Shown here piece by piece: positions 62,266 through 64,000 of a DNA stretch of 64,000 nt. The number at the start of each line of letters is the position of its first letter. The stretch's first letter is position 1. The translations under genes were made by a program, and so were the position numbers. Below the pieces are notes generated by a model, which was not told the DNA's origin, searched no databases, and saw nothing but the letters and a program-made list of their open reading frames with translations. The stretch comes from an uncultured Clostridium sp. (GTDB lineage Bacteria; Bacillota; Clostridia; Clostridiales; Clostridiaceae), in NCBI GenBank assembly GCA_934755305.1, contig CAKVLD010000003.1, positions 62,001 to 126,000 of the forward strand, given 5' to 3'.

Positions 62266-62334
62266 TAAGGTGAGTAAAAATATATTTTTAGGCTTAACTT
62301 ATTAGTTTACTTAAAATAATTTTTACTCACCTTA
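62266..62334 (-). terminator. Intra-operon hairpin between nspC and speD
   Basis: TAAGGTGAGTAAAAAT (62266-62281) and ATTTTTACTCACCTTA (62319-62334) are perfectly complementary over 16 bp, with a 37-nt AT-rich loop. Only AAATTTTAATAG follows on the minus strand, so it may be an attenuator, processing site or partial terminator. Confidence 0.6.
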
Positions 62335-62370
62335 GTTCTTTTCTAGCCTATTAACTATTTAATTGCTTCT

Positions 62371-63501
62371 TTATAAACGTCTTTTAAAGTCTTCATAATC
62401 AAAAGTTTTTATAACCTTTGCTCCTTCTTTTCCCCACAAAACTATATCTGGCAAATTAATTCCGTTAAAAGTATTATTTTTAACCATTGAATAATGAGCC
62501 ATATCACAAAATACTAGTTTATCTCCAGGTTTTAGTGGCTCTTCAAAAGAATAGTCTCCAATTATATCTCCAGCAAGACAGGTTGGTCCCCCTAATCTAT
62601 AAGTGTACTTCTTTTCATTAGGCATTCCTGAATTTATAATATTAGGTCTATAAGGCATCTCTAAAACATCTGGCATATGACATGCTGCTGAAGTATCCAT
62701 TATGGCTATATCCATATTATTTTTTACTGTATCTAAAACTGTAGAAACTAAATATCCTGTATTTAAAGCTACTGCTTCTCCTGGTTCTAAATATATTTTT
62801 AGGTCGTACTTTTCTTTCATATATAATATGCACTTTATTAATTTTTCCACATCATAATCTGGTCTAGTTATATGATGTCCACCACCAAAATTAAGCCATT
62901 TCATACCTTTAAGGTACTTTCCAAATTTCTCTTCAACTACCTTTAAAGTACGTTCTAATGTATCAGAATTTTGCTCACACATTGTATGAAAATGTAGACC
63001 ATCTATTCCTTCTAAATTTTCCTCTAAAAAATTGTCTAAAGTAGTTCCAAGTCTTGAGTTTTCAAAACATGGATTATATATATCTGTTTCAATTTCTGCA
63101 TATTCAGGATTAATCCTAATACCACATTCTATGTGTTTATTTGCATTTTTAATCTTATCTTTAAATTTATTCCATTGATTAAATGAATTGAACACAATAT
63201 GATCAGAATATTTTATTATCTCATCAAATTCATCTTCTCTATAAGCAGGTGCATAAATATGTACTTCTTTTCCCATTTCCTCATAGCCAAGTTTAGCTTC
63301 AAAAAGTGAGCTGGAAGTTACACCTTTTAAATACTTTCCTATAAGTGGGTATACAGAATACATAGAAAATCCTTTTTGCGCTAAAAGAATACTACAACCT
63401 GTTCTATCTTGCACCTCTTTTAAAAGTTCAAGATTTTTTAATAGTAAACTTTCATCTACTACATAGCATGGTGTCTTTAGTAAATTAAAATCCATATTCA
63501 T
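62371..63501 (-). CDS. nspC: Carboxynorspermidine/carboxyspermidine decarboxylase
   Basis: 376 aa, alanine-racemase-fold PLP enzyme. PLP Lys in ILLAQKGFSMYSVYP (about residue 43), MCEQNSDTLERTL, FGGGHHITRPDYDVEKL (phosphate loop) and the catalytic CDMAHYSMVKNNTFNG near the end. It decarboxylates carboxyspermidine to spermidine, or carboxynorspermidine to norspermidine. It directly follows the dehydrogenase gene that makes that intermediate (10-bp gap). Closest to other Firmicute and Bacteroidetes CASDC enzymes by motif. Confidence 0.92.
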   Translation of the reverse strand: MNMDFNLLKTPCYVVDESLLLKNLELLKEVQDRTGCSILLAQKGFSMYSVYPLIGKYLKGVTSSSLFEAKLGYEEMGKEVHIYAPAYREDEFDEIIKYSDHIVFNSFNQWNKFKDKIKNANKHIECGIRINPEYAEIETDIYNPCFENSRLGTTLDNFLEENLEGIDGLHFHTMCEQNSDTLERTLKVVEEKFGKYLKGMKWLNFGGGHHITRPDYDVEKLIKCILYMKEKYDLKIYLEPGEAVALNTGYLVSTVLDTVKNNMDIAIMDTSAACHMPDVLEMPYRPNIINSGMPNEKKYTYRLGGPTCLAGDIIGDYSFEEPLKPGDKLVFCDMAHYSMVKNNTFNGINLPDIVLWGKEGAKVIKTFDYEDFKRRL

Positions 63502-63511
63502 ATTCTTTCAC

Positions 63512-64000
63512 CTAATCAATTAAATCTGGTGAAAAACTTTCTTGCCATGGTAAACCATATTCATTTAAAGCTTCCATAAATGGATCTGGATCAAACTCTT
63601 CTATGTTATAAACACCAGGTTTATTCCACTTACCTGTCATTAACATCATTGCACCAATCATAGCTGGAACACCAGTAGTATAAGAAATAGCTTGTGAACC
63701 TACTTCCTTATAACATTCTTGATGGTCACATACATTATAAACATAATAAGTTTTTTCCTTGCCGTCTTTTACACCTTTAAATATACATCCTATGTTTGTC
63801 TTTCCTTTAGTTCTAGGTCCTAGTGATGCTGGATCTGGTAAAACTGCTTTTAAGAATTGTAAAGGAACTATTTGCTTTCCTTCAAATTCTATTGGTTCTA
63901 TAGATGTCATTCCTACGTTTTCTAGTACTTTTAAATGATTTAAATAACTTTCTGAGAAAGTCATCCAAAATCTTATTCTTTTTATTCCTTTTATATTTAA
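63512..64000 (-). CDS. Carboxynorspermidine/carboxyspermidine dehydrogenase (saccharopine-dehydrogenase family), partial 5' end missing
   Basis: The reading frame continues past the internal Met at 63964 to the window edge (…IKRIRFWMTFSES…), so the true start is outside. About 162 C-terminal residues are visible: GMTSIEPIEFEGKQIVPLQ, LPDPASLGPRTKGKTNIG and SYTTGVPAMIGAMMLMTGKW are typical of the C-terminal half of the family. It condenses aspartate semialdehyde with putrescine or diaminopropane to carboxy(nor)spermidine with NADPH. Upstream partner of nspC. Confidence 0.9.
   Translation of the reverse strand, partial: LNIKGIKRIRFWMTFSESYLNHLKVLENVGMTSIEPIEFEGKQIVPLQFLKAVLPDPASLGPRTKGKTNIGCIFKGVKDGKEKTYYVYNVCDHQECYKEVGSQAISYTTGVPAMIGAMMLMTGKWNKPGVYNIEEFDPDPFMEALNEYGLPWQESFSPDLID

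Noticed and set aside
1..64000. CRISPR array, tRNA, rRNA, phage or replication origin
   Set aside because: No regularly spaced repeats, no cloverleaf with CCA-type ends, no rRNA-like blocks and no integrase or structural phage genes were found on reading both strands.
1..64000. VirR boxes (C. perfringens virulence regulator sites)
   Set aside because: No pair of CCAGTT-type direct repeats with the right spacing was noticed upstream of any gene here.

Overview
The window is AT-rich, densely coded DNA with short intergenic gaps, AGGAGG-type ribosome binding sites, frequent TTG/GTG starts and hairpin-plus-U-run terminators. A V-type ATPase operon, Gram-positive PolC, TerD/TelA stress genes and a DAACS-family carrier point to a low-GC Firmicute of Clostridium sensu stricto. 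It looks most like Clostridium perfringens, but no species marker such as rRNA is present. I see no phage, intact insertion sequence, CRISPR array, rRNA or tRNA gene.

Layout. 1-4.5 kb (minus): first half of a V-ATPase operon in the order H-I-K-E-C-F, led by a clear promoter and running off the left edge. 4.7-8.3 kb (minus): a B12-type radical SAM protein, a small methyltransferase-like protein and a membrane-anchored sugar-dehydrogenase-like beta-propeller. 8.4-9.6 kb (plus): an M29 aminopeptidase. 9.7-22.2 kb: a tellurite/Ter stress island with three TerD proteins, a P-type Ca2+ ATPase, a 'biosynthetic module' (C-C lyase, two phosphoribosyltransferases, HAD phosphatase) and, divergently, YceG and TelA. 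22.3-25.8 kb (minus): two paralogous Na+/phosphate cotransporters, each preceded by 11-bp-spaced TTTAAC repeats that look like PhoP boxes. 26-31.7 kb (minus): a secreted multi-CBM alpha-amylase with a CcpA cre site, a diacylglycerol-kinase-like enzyme and endonuclease IV. 32-36.3 kb: a membrane acyltransferase, CheV and a chemoreceptor. 36.4-37.4 kb: a flavodoxin/PPOX fusion. 37.6-43.7 kb: a shikimate/quinate-type cluster (aroD, shikimate dehydrogenase, MFS, old-yellow-enzyme reductase) divergent from a LysR regulator. 43.7-48.1 kb (plus): a DAACS symporter, then DUF969-DUF979-pcp-gamma-glutamylcyclotransferase. 48.1-57.9 kb (minus): polC, pullulanase, MATE, HAD phosphatase and PilZ. 58.2-64 kb (minus): a polyamine operon holding both the SpeD/SpeE and the carboxyspermidine routes, running off the right edge.

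The most unusual non-coding signal is a roughly 286-bp, about 97%-conserved-core intergenic repeat (33195-33480 and 52651-52938). Its roughly 95-nt terminal module has a third, diverged member at 22203-22298 in which a closing stem is kept with different bases. All three modules abut a minus-strand terminator hairpin, which suggests a structured RNA or terminator-associated element. Other regulatory architecture worth attention: promoters lying inside terminator hairpins (43662-43740 and 55125-55155), a hairpin separating a Shine-Dalgarno from the nfo start, and palindromes at the V-ATPase and shikimate promoters.

Functional themes are ion and phosphate homeostasis (Na+-type V-ATPase, Ca2+ pump, Na+/Pi carriers), stress response (Ter), starch use, hydroaromatic acid use, pyroglutamate/peptide salvage and polyamine synthesis. 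All product calls are from recognising motifs in the translations; no database search was run.
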